Source: CAYWJA01 sp964458485 (GTDB taxonomy: Bacteria > Patescibacteriota > Gracilibacteria > UM-FILTER-43-11). Taken from it: DNA of 16,465 bases. The stretch is taken from NCBI GenBank assembly GCA_964458485.1, contig CAYWJA010000035.1, positions 1-16,465 on the forward strand, in the 5' to 3' direction. A model generated the notes under the pieces. It ran no database searches. It worked only from the letters and a program-made list of their open reading frames with translations, and was not told the origin of the DNA. The first letter of the stretch is position 1, and each line of letters opens with the position of its first letter. The translations under genes were made by a program, and so were the position numbers. Positions 5,926-12,257 of this stretch are shown here, one piece after another.

Positions 5926-7197
5926 ATGTCAAAGCCTGAACCAAAATCAAAGGTAAAACCAAAGGCGAAAGTTGTTCCTAAAAAACCAGATGCAAAGCAC
6001 AAATTGCATAAGCTTCGTCAAAAAAGTAGTGCAAAGAAGGGGCTGACCGATCTACAGAAAGAGATGAAATTAAAGCCGAAAGAAATAGAAGTAACAGCCC
6101 AGAAAAAGGAAATACAAGAATTTATAGAGGGGGTTCTTGGTATAAAGCAAGACTCACATGTTTCCAAATTTTTATCCGGCATTGCTGCGTGGCTTATGTA
6201 TAAAATGGGAGTGGGTGGAAAGTCTGAACCCTTAAAAGATGAGGAGGTTTTTGGGAAAATAGACCAAGAAAGAGTGAAGCTTTTAGAGAGCGGTATTATT
6301 GCTCACCGAGGATTAAATGAGAGTGGTAAGGAAAATGATAAGAAAACAATTGAAGCAACACTCGCACGTGGTGAAAAAGAGGTAGAATTTGATGTTCGTT
6401 TAATAAATGGCCAGCTATATTTGCGCCATGACCCCTTTGAAGGCAAAGAAACAGACTTAGTAAAGTTTAGTAAATTTACAGACATATTACCTCTGTTCGC
6501 GAAGCATAAAGATGCAAAAATGTTTATAGACATAAAAGGCGGTACAAAAACTGCCAATAGCGTAATGGATAAAATTTTGCAGGCAGATCAGGAATTTCGT
6601 TTAAATGGAAATGAAACTCTAGCTAGCAGAACTTCGTTTATAAGTTTTAATCCGGAAGCTTTAAAGGCCGTCAGGCAAAATGAACATATGAAACAGTCAC
6701 CACTTTATTTTGTCTATGTGCCAACTGGCGGGTCTATGGCGGCAGAAGCTTTGGCTTCTGGGCTTACCAGAACTAACACCTTAAGTAAATCACAATTAGT
6801 TAAAATACTAGGTGTGGCAGATACATTTGGTGGAGGCACTAGCTATGCGTCTTCTATGAAACAAACCAATGTTTATATGAATGGCGAACGAATGTTTAAA
6901 GGTGCAAACAAACAGAATGAACAGCTACATTTTTTCTCAACTTTGCCTTCAGACGATATTGTAAAAATGGTTAGAGAAAGCAAGGGGGGATTAATTGTGC
7001 CTTGGGGGGTTGTTAAAAATTATCCAAAAATATTTAAAGAAGCAAAAGCTAAGGGGATTAAGGTCGGAGTTTTTGGATTTCCAAGCCCGAGTGGTAATAA
7101 AGAAAAACGAAAGCAGCACAAAGCAGAAGTTCAAGATGCCTTAAAGATGGGTGCAAACTTTATTATTACTGATCATGCGCAAATGTTGAGTGCGTGA
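5926..7197 (+). CDS. Glycerophosphodiester phosphodiesterase-like protein with Lys-rich N-terminus
   Basis: A 423-residue protein. Residues 1-45 are a low-complexity Lys/Pro/Ala stretch (SKPEPKSKVKPKAKVVPKK), 46-120 are helical, and from about 123 a GDPD TIM-barrel begins. Seen motifs: AHRG (126-129), EFD (154-156), HDP (168-170) and DIKGG (202-206), which supply the metal-binding Glu/Asp and the two catalytic His of the family; the C-terminal ANFIITDHAQML matches the usual final strand. GDPDs cleave glycerophosphodiesters to glycerol-3-phosphate and an alcohol using a divalent metal. No signal peptide is seen, so a cytoplasmic location is likely unless the basic tail binds nucleic acid or membrane. 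I prefer the ATG at 5926 over 5893 because the latter overlaps the -10 region. Monocistronic by context. Confidence 0.8.
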   Translation: MSKPEPKSKVKPKAKVVPKKPDAKHKLHKLRQKSSAKKGLTDLQKEMKLKPKEIEVTAQKKEIQEFIEGVLGIKQDSHVSKFLSGIAAWLMYKMGVGGKSEPLKDEEVFGKIDQERVKLLESGIIAHRGLNESGKENDKKTIEATLARGEKEVEFDVRLINGQLYLRHDPFEGKETDLVKFSKFTDILPLFAKHKDAKMFIDIKGGTKTANSVMDKILQADQEFRLNGNETLASRTSFISFNPEALKAVRQNEHMKQSPLYFVYVPTGGSMAAEALASGLTRTNTLSKSQLVKILGVADTFGGGTSYASSMKQTNVYMNGERMFKGANKQNEQLHFFSTLPSDDIVKMVRESKGGLIVPWGVVKNYPKIFKEAKAKGIKVGVFGFPSPSGNKEKRKQHKAEVQDALKMGANFIITDHAQMLSA

Positions 7198-7220
7198 ATA
7201 TAGACCCAGCAATAGTATTT

Positions 7221-7249
7221 TTGACTCTATGATCAAAATCCGTTATTAA
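7221..7249 (+). promoter_or_regulatory. Promoter of the 7294 gene
   Basis: TTGACT (7221-7226), 17-nt spacer, TATTAA (7244-7249). A start near 7256 fits the ATG at 7294 and excludes the in-frame ATG at 7249, which overlaps the -10 box. Confidence 0.55.
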
Positions 7250-7293
7250 TGGTGTGCACATCAAAAATAAATTATTTTTTAATCACAAATATT

Positions 7294-7650
7294 ATGTTAT
7301 CTAGTAGCACATCATCTGTTGGCAGTTTTTTGCTAACAAAAGGTTTATTTAAATTATCTATGATAGCTTTTACTATAGGCTTAATCTTTTTTGTAGTATG
7401 GGCTATAAAAAATCTTAAAAAAGACAAATTACTCAAATTAAGTGTTGTACTTATGGTAGTAGGGGTATTAGCCTGTCTACTTACAATGGCTTTTGGAGGA
7501 AGTTATCACAAATATAAAAAGGGCTATGGATACAAAACAGCAAAGGGCATGATGAGTTGGGAGACTTGTCAGAAGAAAGTAAAATCTTTAGATGCCAAGA
7601 GTGCTACAACTACGACCACCAAAGATGCCAAGAAGACTACAGCAAAATAG
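7294..7650 (+). CDS. Two-helix membrane protein of unknown function
   Basis: Encodes 118 residues from the ATG at 7294 (MLSSSTSSVGSFLLTKGL). Two membrane segments lie at about residues 20-37 and 46-67, joined by a short Lys-rich turn (KNLKKDKL), so both ends should lie outside under the positive-inside rule. After the second helix comes a Gly/Tyr/Lys stretch (GGSYHKYKKGYGYKTAKG) and a C-terminal tail rich in Lys, Thr and Ala with TTTTT and KDAKKTTAK, which looks disordered. An upstream in-frame ATG at 7249 overlaps the promoter and is rejected. No family recognised. It has its own promoter; the next gene also has one, so no operon is implied. Confidence 0.65.
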   Translation: MLSSSTSSVGSFLLTKGLFKLSMIAFTIGLIFFVVWAIKNLKKDKLLKLSVVLMVVGVLACLLTMAFGGSYHKYKKGYGYKTAKGMMSWETCQKKVKSLDAKSATTTTTKDAKKTTAK

Positions 7651-7671
7651 TTTGACATTAACAAAATAACA

Positions 7672-7700
7672 TTGACTAGATAGATCTAATTCTATATATT
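7672..7700 (+). promoter_or_regulatory. Promoter of the 7727 gene
   Basis: TTGACT (7672-7677), 17-nt spacer, TATATT (7695-7700). Transcription from about 7707 leaves roughly 20 nt before the ATG at 7727. Confidence 0.6.
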
Positions 7701-7726
7701 TGGAGCCTCTTTAATTTTGCCCCCAA

Positions 7727-8110
7727 ATGGAAGTAGAAGCTTCGAATCCTTGCATTAAATCAGAAAAAGGAAAGCAGGTGTCTGTAGGGTTTGCTGTATT
7801 TAAACGAATAGAAAAAAATGGCTACATTACAAGATGGAGAAAGACAGTTTTATATTTATTTCATCCTGATGTGAGTTTTAATGATGCCCAAGAAGCATAT
7901 AGGCAATTACACCCAGATGATATACTTATGGCAAGGGGTACATATAAACATATAATGGGAGGCTTTGTTGGTGAGGGATGGGATAGGGAGCATATTCTCG
8001 AACACGACAAATGGCGTATTACCTATGAACCCTGCTTACATTATTCCCCAAATGGAGAAGCAGTGGCACAAGAAGCCATAAAGAATATAAAAAAAAGGAT
8101 AGAGGGTTAA
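7727..8110 (+). CDS. Small soluble protein of unknown function
   Basis: A 127-residue protein, mixed alpha/beta by appearance, with no membrane segment or signal peptide. It is rich in aromatic residues and His (GYITRWRKTVLYLFHPD, HPDDIL, WDREHILEHDKWRITYEPCLHYSP). It has only two Cys (9 and 103), so a zinc site is not obvious. I recognise no family. The start at 7727 is supported by the promoter at 7672-7700 and the absence of any earlier ATG downstream of it; there is no Shine-Dalgarno. A terminator-like hairpin follows at 8173-8206. It is real by length, promoter and protein-like composition. Confidence 0.65.
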   Translation: MEVEASNPCIKSEKGKQVSVGFAVFKRIEKNGYITRWRKTVLYLFHPDVSFNDAQEAYRQLHPDDILMARGTYKHIMGGFVGEGWDREHILEHDKWRITYEPCLHYSPNGEAVAQEAIKNIKKRIEG

Positions 8111-8133
8111 TAAACTATATTTTTAAAATACTA

Positions 8134-8162
8134 TTGACAAGTTGTAAAATAATAAGTATGAT
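8134..8162 (+). promoter_or_regulatory. Promoter directly in front of a terminator
   Basis: TTGACA (8134-8139), 17-nt spacer, TATGAT (8157-8162). It has the same -35, spacer length and -10 as the promoter at 8221. The predicted start (about 8169) is only some 4 nt before the hairpin at 8173, so the product would be a roughly 40-nt RNA or nothing at all. Confidence 0.5.
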
Positions 8163-8172
8163 GACTACCAAT

Positions 8173-8206
8173 ATCGCCCTCGAAAATTAGTAGGGTGATT
8201 TTTTTT
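8173..8206 (+). terminator. Rho-independent terminator
   Basis: ATCGCCCT (8173-8180) pairs with AGGGTGAT (8192-8199), one G-U, followed by a run of eight T (8199-8206). It ends the 7727 transcript (63 nt after its stop) and insulates the module that starts at 8221. Confidence 0.75.
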
Positions 8207-8220
8207 GTCTCTAACAGCTA

Positions 8221-8249
8221 TTGACAAAATTATTATATAATGTTATGAT
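8221..8249 (+). promoter_or_regulatory. Strong promoter of the 8394 gene and its leader
   Basis: TTGACA (8221-8226), 17-nt spacer, TATGAT (8244-8249). Transcription from about 8256 gives a leader of about 138 nt. Confidence 0.7.
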
Positions 8250-8276
8250 AATCTTCATGTTCTTTAACATTTAATT

Positions 8277-8363
8277 TTTCGTAAGGAGACACATGTGAGC
8301 TATTGGTTTTTCATATCTTAATAGAGGTGAGGGACCTGACTCATAGGTACCCTCTTTACGAAA
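8277..8363 (+). promoter_or_regulatory. Three-stem structured leader RNA
   Basis: TTTCGTAAGGAG (8277-8288) pairs over 12 bp (one G-U) with CTCTTTACGAAA (8352-8363). Inside, CTATT (8300-8304) pairs with AATAG (8320-8324), and GGGACCT (8331-8337) pairs with AGGTACCC (8345-8352) with one bulged A. Together they make a three-way junction ending 17 nt before the ribosome binding site. The SD-like GGAG (8285-8288) is buried in the closing stem. I match it to no known riboswitch class. Confidence 0.55.
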
Positions 8364-8393
8364 TGAAGTTCAGCAACCAAGAGAGGTGAAGAA

Positions 8394-8696
8394 ATGAAGA
8401 AGAAGGTTTCAATCAGGTTCATGCTCCTGCTGGGTGGTGGGGTGATGATGATCATCGCCGCCATCGTCATCGCCACCTGCTGCGAGATCGATGCCGATCA
8501 GGCCAGAAAATACACCACCGGCATACTGACGTTGGCGTTCCTCGCCAGCCTCGCCAGCAACACCCTGCTCACCCGCCGCAACGCCAAGCTCAGCCGTCGA
8601 GTTGCCTCCTTCGAGAAGGCATTTGGCAATCTGGGCTACTATCTGCTCGACAACGATGGCAACGTGACCAAGGTTGCAACAACCAAAGGTCCATAG
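8394..8696 (+). CDS. GC-rich small membrane protein, unknown function
   Basis: A 100-residue protein with a clear Shine-Dalgarno GAGAGGTG (8381-8388) 5 nt before the ATG. After a basic start (MKKKVSIRF) come two membrane segments at about residues 9-28 and 40-58, separated by EIDADQARKYTTG, then a basic amphipathic helix (LTRRNAKLSRRVASFEKAFG) and a short soluble tail. GC is about 59% by hand count over 8401-8640, against 25-37% in sampled neighbours, and codons such as CTC, GCC and CGC are preferred. It sits in a complete unit: promoter 8221-8249, three-stem leader, RBS and terminator 8732-8782. The same design occurs at 2011-2917. The base composition points to acquisition or to strong expression-linked codon choice. 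An opposite-strand frame (8409-8756) is a by-product of GC-rich codons. Confidence 0.7.
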   Translation: MKKKVSIRFMLLLGGGVMMIIAAIVIATCCEIDADQARKYTTGILTLAFLASLASNTLLTRRNAKLSRRVASFEKAFGNLGYYLLDNDGNVTKVATTKGP

Positions 8697-8731
8697 CTGA
8701 TCAACAACTTCAACAAGAGGGTACAACAACC

Positions 8732-8782
8732 GGACTCCGCGCAAGTCGAAAGACAATGCGCGGAGTCCTTAGGAGTATTTTT
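8732..8782 (+). terminator. Terminator of the 8394 gene
   Basis: GGACTCCGCGCA (8732-8743) pairs perfectly with TGCGCGGAGTCC (8757-8768), with an inner GTC-GAAA-GAC hairpin at the tip. A short T run (8778-8782) follows after 9 nt, a little further away than usual. Confidence 0.65.
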
Positions 8783-8890
8783 ATATTACAAGATTGAAGA
8801 TTGCAAGATTAACCTATCAATTAATTAAAAAATAATTTTGTAATTTTGTAATAGTGAGTGAAACGAACGTTTGTAATCTTGTAATATAAA
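8780..8890. repeat. Foldback array 1 (unit AATCTTGT)
   Basis: Perfect 16-bp inverted arms TTTATATTACAAGATT (8780-8795) and its complement (8875-8890). Between them are octamer-like repeats: reverse-complement units of AATCTTGC/AATCTTC on the left and AATTTTGT AATTTTGT on the right. It fills the gap between the convergent 8394 gene and pyrF and could terminate both. Confidence 0.65.
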
Positions 8891-8894
8891 TAAA

Positions 8895-9818
8895 TTAAAA
8901 TAATTTATTAAGATCCTCCTTCATACTCAGTGCAGCTTCCCTGGCAGCTTCGCCAAATTGTTCATCTTTCCATTTATCATCTTTGGTATATGCAAAAATA
9001 ATCCCGCGGGATGAATTTACGATTGCGCCTGTTCCATTTTCGTGAAAACAAGGCTTTACATCTTCAGCACCACCACCTTGCGCACCGTACCCAGGTACTA
9101 AAAAGATCTGATTAGGCATTAAATTACGCAGGCCGGCTGCTTCTTCCGGATAAGTCGCCCCTACAACAGCTCCAACCGAGGAATATCCGCTGTCGCCAAT
9201 TAAATCCCTACCCCAACCCTCAACTAAAGTAGCAACTTCTTCGTCCAATAGGTGATCGCCAACAGGTTGGCTTTGAATTTCATCAGAAGATGGGTTTGAT
9301 GTTCGCACTAATACAAAAATACCTTTGCCATGCTCCTTGCATACATCTGTAAAAGGCTTAATTCCATCGGTACCCAAATAAGGTGTGACAGTTAACGCAT
9401 CAGCATTAATAATAGTCTCTTGTTTTCCAAATACATCCACCGTACCCAAATGCCCATCGGCATAAGCCTGAGAAGTTGAGCCTATATCATTCCTTTTGCC
9501 ATCAGCAAGTACAATCATATCCTTACTTTGCGCATACTTAACAGTTTCTTCATATGTAAAAAACCCGGCATGACCATATTGTTCATAGAATGCAATCTGT
9601 GGTTTTACTGCTGGTACAATATCTGCCACTGCATCAATAATGCCTATATTAAATAAAAGTATGGCTGCAGCTGCTGCCTCCAAATTTTCACCGCCATGCT
9701 TTTGTATGGCAGCCTCCTTTATAAAAGCCGGTATCTGGGCAAGCCTTGGATCTAAGCCAACAATTGTTGGATTGCTTAGTTTTTGTATTCGATGTGTTAA
9801 TCGGTCTGCGAAGTTCAT
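8895..9818 (-). CDS. pyrF: Orotidine 5'-phosphate decarboxylase (type 2)
   Basis: Catalyses the last step of UMP synthesis, decarboxylation of OMP, in the cytoplasm. The 307-residue length and sequence fit the longer, type 2 PyrF family rather than the 230-residue E. coli type. Seen: substrate Asp in IVGLDPRL (19-26), the catalytic Lys-Asp set in LADGKRNDIGST (104-115; D106, K108, D111), the TVTPYLGTDG strand, and the phosphate-binding VPGYGAQGGG near residue 242. The gene lies downstream of the TPR gene on the same strand with a foldback array (9819-9901) filling the gap. No Shine-Dalgarno is seen before the ATG. No other pyrimidine genes are in the window, so regulation is unclear. Confidence 0.95.
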   Translation of the reverse strand: MNFADRLTHRIQKLSNPTIVGLDPRLAQIPAFIKEAAIQKHGGENLEAAAAAILLFNIGIIDAVADIVPAVKPQIAFYEQYGHAGFFTYEETVKYAQSKDMIVLADGKRNDIGSTSQAYADGHLGTVDVFGKQETIINADALTVTPYLGTDGIKPFTDVCKEHGKGIFVLVRTSNPSSDEIQSQPVGDHLLDEEVATLVEGWGRDLIGDSGYSSVGAVVGATYPEEAAGLRNLMPNQIFLVPGYGAQGGGAEDVKPCFHENGTGAIVNSSRGIIFAYTKDDKWKDEQFGEAAREAALSMKEDLNKLF

Positions 9819-9901
9819 AATTAGTTTTTAGTTTATAGTTTTTAGTTTTTATTTAAACTAACCCACCCATTGGCCAAATAAAAATTAAAAACTAAAAATT
9901 A
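9819..9901. repeat. Foldback array 2 (unit AGTTTTT)
   Basis: Left half (9819-9861) repeats heptamers AGTTTTT/AGTTTAT; right half (9886-9909) carries the complement (TAAAAACT, AAAAATTA). It fills the whole gap between the pyrF start codon and the stop codon of the TPR gene, and the right arm runs into the last codons of that gene. Confidence 0.6.
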
Positions 9902-10699
9902 AAAATTCATAGATTTCTCCATTTCCTTCATCCTAACTCTAACATCCTGCGCTTCATCTTCAGCCTTTTCGTTATATGGCTCAAGAGTCAGAATTCTTTC
10001 GTATGTAAACAAAGCATTTTCATAGTCTTCAGCTTCCTTGCATGATCCTGCTAATAAAAATAAATATTCTACCTCTCTGGGTTTCAGTTCAGCAGCTCTT
10101 TTATAGCATTCTGCCGCTAAAGAATGCCTCATTAGTAACTTGTATAATCTGCCTAAGTTAATGAGACTCTTATCATCTTTATCATTTATTTCCACAGCCT
10201 GCACATAAGCCTTAATGGCTTTTTTATAATCTTTTTTTTGAGTATATACTCTTGCTAGATTTTGAAAAATCGCAGGATTATTGTCATCCATCTCTAGTAA
10301 TTTTTTATAGAGCATTTTAGCTCGTTTTAAATCTCCACTTTCCATATAAACTTTAGCAAGCTTCATAGAAATAGGAAATTCTTCGCGGGATAGTGCCATT
10401 GATTGTATAAGATGCTTCTTTGCCGCGCTCCACTGCTTCTTTGCCATGGCCATGTCAGCTTTCCGGAGGGTAATTTTATACTGAGAAAAATTATAGTGTT
10501 TATTTTTTTGCTCTTGCAGATGTGAGTCTCTAAAACGTTCTTTTTGTGTTTTTTGACGCTCTTTTTGCATTTCATCAACTTTTTTTGACACATCTCTTTT
10601 GAATTCTATTTTTTTTATAGATTCAAAAATATGACTCCTTCTATAAACAATTATAGTAAGTGCAATGAGGGCTCCTATGAATAAATATAATTCTAACAT
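9899..10699 (-). CDS. Membrane-anchored TPR protein
   Basis: A 266-residue protein with one N-terminal membrane helix (about 2-19), a highly charged coiled-coil stretch (about 27-68, KRDVSKKVDEMQKERQKTQKER) and then tandem tetratricopeptide repeats. TPR-like units can be read at about 73-105, 106-140, 141-174, 175-208 and 209-242, with the consensus A and P positions visible (for example NPAIFQNLARVYTQKKDYKKAIKAY and DKSLINLGRLYKLLMRHSLAAECY). TPRs are protein-binding scaffolds; the repeats should face the cytoplasm if the basic loop after the helix follows the positive-inside rule. Partner unknown. It is flanked by foldback arrays on both sides, with holB upstream and pyrF downstream on the same strand. 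No Shine-Dalgarno. Confidence 0.85.
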   Translation of the reverse strand: MLELYLFIGALIALTIIVYRRSHIFESIKKIEFKRDVSKKVDEMQKERQKTQKERFRDSHLQEQKNKHYNFSQYKITLRKADMAMAKKQWSAAKKHLIQSMALSREEFPISMKLAKVYMESGDLKRAKMLYKKLLEMDDNNPAIFQNLARVYTQKKDYKKAIKAYVQAVEINDKDDKSLINLGRLYKLLMRHSLAAECYKRAAELKPREVEYLFLLAGSCKEAEDYENALFTYERILTLEPYNEKAEDEAQDVRVRMKEMEKSMNF

Positions 10700-10750
10700 A
10701 ACTTATTTGTTGGCGTTACGATACTTTGTAGCTGCTTTTATACTTTTTAC

Positions 10751-10843
10751 AAGTGCTGTAGTGCTTTAGTGCTGTAGTTCTGTAGTGCTACTTCTATGTA
10801 GTCGGTACTAAAGCACTACAGCACTACCGGACTAAAGCACTAA
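10751..10843. repeat. Foldback array 3 (unit AGTGCTGT)
   Basis: Left half is a run of octamers AGTGCTGT, AGTGCTTT, AGTGCTGT, AGTTCTGT, AGTGCTAC (10752-10791). The right half (10801-10843) carries the reverse complement. The best arm is a perfect 19-bp match, 10752-10770 with 10807-10825. It lies between the 3' end of holB and the start of the TPR gene. Confidence 0.8.
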
Positions 10844-10894
10844 TAATTCAATGTCATTACAGCAAAATCGTAAGCCAGTACGTAAAATAAGTTT

Positions 10895-11827
10895 TTATTT
10901 TTCTGTTTGTATCAATAAATTCTCTAATGCGAGTTTTTTATTAATATTGCGTTTAATAAAATAGCGAGTTTTCTCCAAAACATCAAATAAATTCACTATT
11001 TCTTCAAGTGTAAACCTATTTTTTAGCGGATGATTCGGATTTAACATATATTCAAGAACCAACTTTCTTAAATATCTCATAAAGGCATCGATAAAAATTT
11101 CAACACCTTTTGTGTCTTTTTCTATTTCTTCAACAAATGAAAATTTTTGTGCAAGATCATTTTTTTTAAGAAAACCCTCTATTTTATAATACAGACTTCT
11201 TTGATGATCAAAACTGGCATCATCTTCCATTAATGTAATAGCCAGGCCTGGACGACCCTGAGCAATATTCACAACCTCTTCCATATTGCTTCGTTCACCA
11301 AATTTTTCTTTTAAATATTCAAAAAGAACTGAGTCATCTACAGTTGAAAAGCTATAATGCCTTACTCGTGATTGTATTGTAAGTAAAACCTGATCAACTT
11401 GACTTGTTGTAAGCAGAAAAATTGTTTTCCCAGGAGGTTCTTCTAAGGTTTTTAAAAAGGAGTTCTGAGCTTCAATTGGCATGCGCTCAATATTTTCTAT
11501 TATAACTATTCTATATTTACCTTGGTGGGTTAGATTAGTTGTGCGTATAAGCTCGCGTACATCATCAATTTTTATTGACTCTCCATTGTCTCTCATTACT
11601 ATAGTATCGGGATGTGTTTCTTTTTTTATCAATTCACAATCCTTGCATGTTCTGCAGCAATCATTAGGGCATTGAAGTATTTTGGCAAGAACTTTTGCGA
11701 TAGTAAATTTACCTCCTTGTTTAGGCCCGGAAAATAAATAAGCATGTGTGAGGTTCCCACCTTTCACCTCTTCTTCCAGATGCGTTAGTTGTTTTTTATG
11801 ACCTACGATGTTCCACTTATAAAGCAT
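10895..11827 (-). CDS. holB: DNA polymerase III delta' subunit
   Basis: Part of the clamp loader that opens the beta clamp at primed DNA. The 310-residue length and AAA+ layout fit delta' rather than the longer gamma/tau. Seen: a degenerate Walker A GPKQGGKFTIA (34-44, with Phe in place of the Thr/Ser that follows Lys), a zinc module CPNDCCRTCKDC (53-64), a Walker B-like IVIIENIERM (107-116), LKTLEEPP (125-132), and QSRV (152-155), where ATP-active subunits usually have SRC. The weakened ATPase motifs agree with delta' being an inactive AAA+ member. It starts at 11827 without Shine-Dalgarno; a TATAAT (11865-11860, minus strand) is a likely -10. A foldback array follows the stop, then the TPR gene. 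Confidence 0.9.
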   Translation of the reverse strand: MLYKWNIVGHKKQLTHLEEEVKGGNLTHAYLFSGPKQGGKFTIAKVLAKILQCPNDCCRTCKDCELIKKETHPDTIVMRDNGESIKIDDVRELIRTTNLTHQGKYRIVIIENIERMPIEAQNSFLKTLEEPPGKTIFLLTTSQVDQVLLTIQSRVRHYSFSTVDDSVLFEYLKEKFGERSNMEEVVNIAQGRPGLAITLMEDDASFDHQRSLYYKIEGFLKKNDLAQKFSFVEEIEKDTKGVEIFIDAFMRYLRKLVLEYMLNPNHPLKNRFTLEEIVNLFDVLEKTRYFIKRNINKKLALENLLIQTEK

Positions 11828-11886
11828 AATTTATTGGAGAATATTTTTTTGAGGATTTTATTATACACTATAATGTTAATTTTTAA

Positions 11887-11974
11887 TTTATTGTTTTAAA
11901 TTTTTTGTTAATTATTTAAAAAAAATAAAAATAATCGTATGCTCATCAAATTACTCATAATTTAAAACAATAAA
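11887..11974. repeat. 16-bp AT-only inverted repeat between holB and tRNA-Leu
   Basis: TTTATTGTTTTAAATT (11887-11902) and its exact complement (11959-11974) enclose 56 nt of A/T-rich DNA in the divergent gap 11828-12144. It is unlike the octamer arrays. No open frame is seen in this gap; it also holds the promoter and tRNA-like leader listed next. Confidence 0.6.
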
Positions 11975-11982
11975 AATAGACC

Positions 11983-12011
11983 TTGTATTTAGTAGACAAA
12001 TTGACTAAAAT
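11983..12011 (+). promoter_or_regulatory. Promoter of the tRNA-Leu transcript
   Basis: TTGTAT (11983-11988), 17-nt spacer, TAAAAT (12006-12011). The transcript would start near 12018 and run through a tRNA-like leader before tRNA-Leu. No better promoter is seen nearer the tRNA. Confidence 0.5.
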
Positions 12012-12030
12012 AATCAGGCTTGTGATGTAC

Positions 12031-12093
12031 CGCGGTGGTTAAGATAGGTATGACACGTCCCGATGTATATCGGGATTCCCTCGGGAGTGTGGG
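12031..12093 (+). pseudogene. Degenerate tRNA-Leu-like sequence in the tRNA-Leu leader
   Basis: Three blocks match the real tRNA-Leu in order and at nearly the same spacing: GTGGT (12035 against 12151), GACACG (12052 against 12166) and the exact 18-mer TTCCCTCGGGAGTGTGGG (12076-12093 against 12189-12206). The anticodon arm is replaced by TCCCGA-TGTATA-TCGGGA, and the T arm and acceptor 3' strand are missing. It is a broken duplicate or a leader that mimics part of tRNA-Leu. Confidence 0.65.
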
Positions 12094-12144
12094 GCCAATT
12101 ATAATCACAAAAGTAAATCATCAATAATTATTTACGCCTAATGT

Positions 12145-12229
12145 GCCTGAGTGGTGGAACTGGTAGACACGCAAGACTTAAAATCTTGTTCCCTCGGGAG
12201 TGTGGGTTCGAGTCCCACCTCAGGCACCA
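12145..12229 (+). tRNA. tRNA-Leu (anticodon TAA), CCA encoded
   Basis: Acceptor GCCTGAG/CTCAGGC, class II long variable arm (CTCGGGAG region), anticodon stem CAAGA/TCTTG with loop CTTAAAA (anticodon TAA at 12179-12181), T arm with GTTCGAGTCC, discriminator A and an encoded CCA (12227-12229). Flanking TAATGTG (12139-12145) and CACATTA (12232-12238) are complementary, so leader and trailer could pair. The CBS-domain gene starts 28 nt downstream and is probably cotranscribed. Confidence 0.97.
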
Positions 12230-12257
12230 TGCACATTAACTTATTAAAATAGGAACC

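Noticed and set aside
7249..7293. Upstream start of the 7294 gene
   Set aside because: The ATG overlaps the -10 box of the promoter at 7221-7249.
8409..8756. 115-residue frame opposite the 8394 gene
   Set aside because: It arises from the GC-rich codons of the 8394 gene, covers its terminator hairpin, and has Ala/Gly/Gln/His-rich composition without domain character.
10751..10843. Possible CRISPR array
   Set aside because: Units are 7-8 nt, degenerate, without spacers, and are followed by their reverse complement; no cas genes are present.
12031..12229. Group I intron in tRNA-Leu(UAA)
   Set aside because: The downstream tRNA is intact and uninterrupted in its anticodon loop; the upstream part is a partial look-alike, not a 5' exon.
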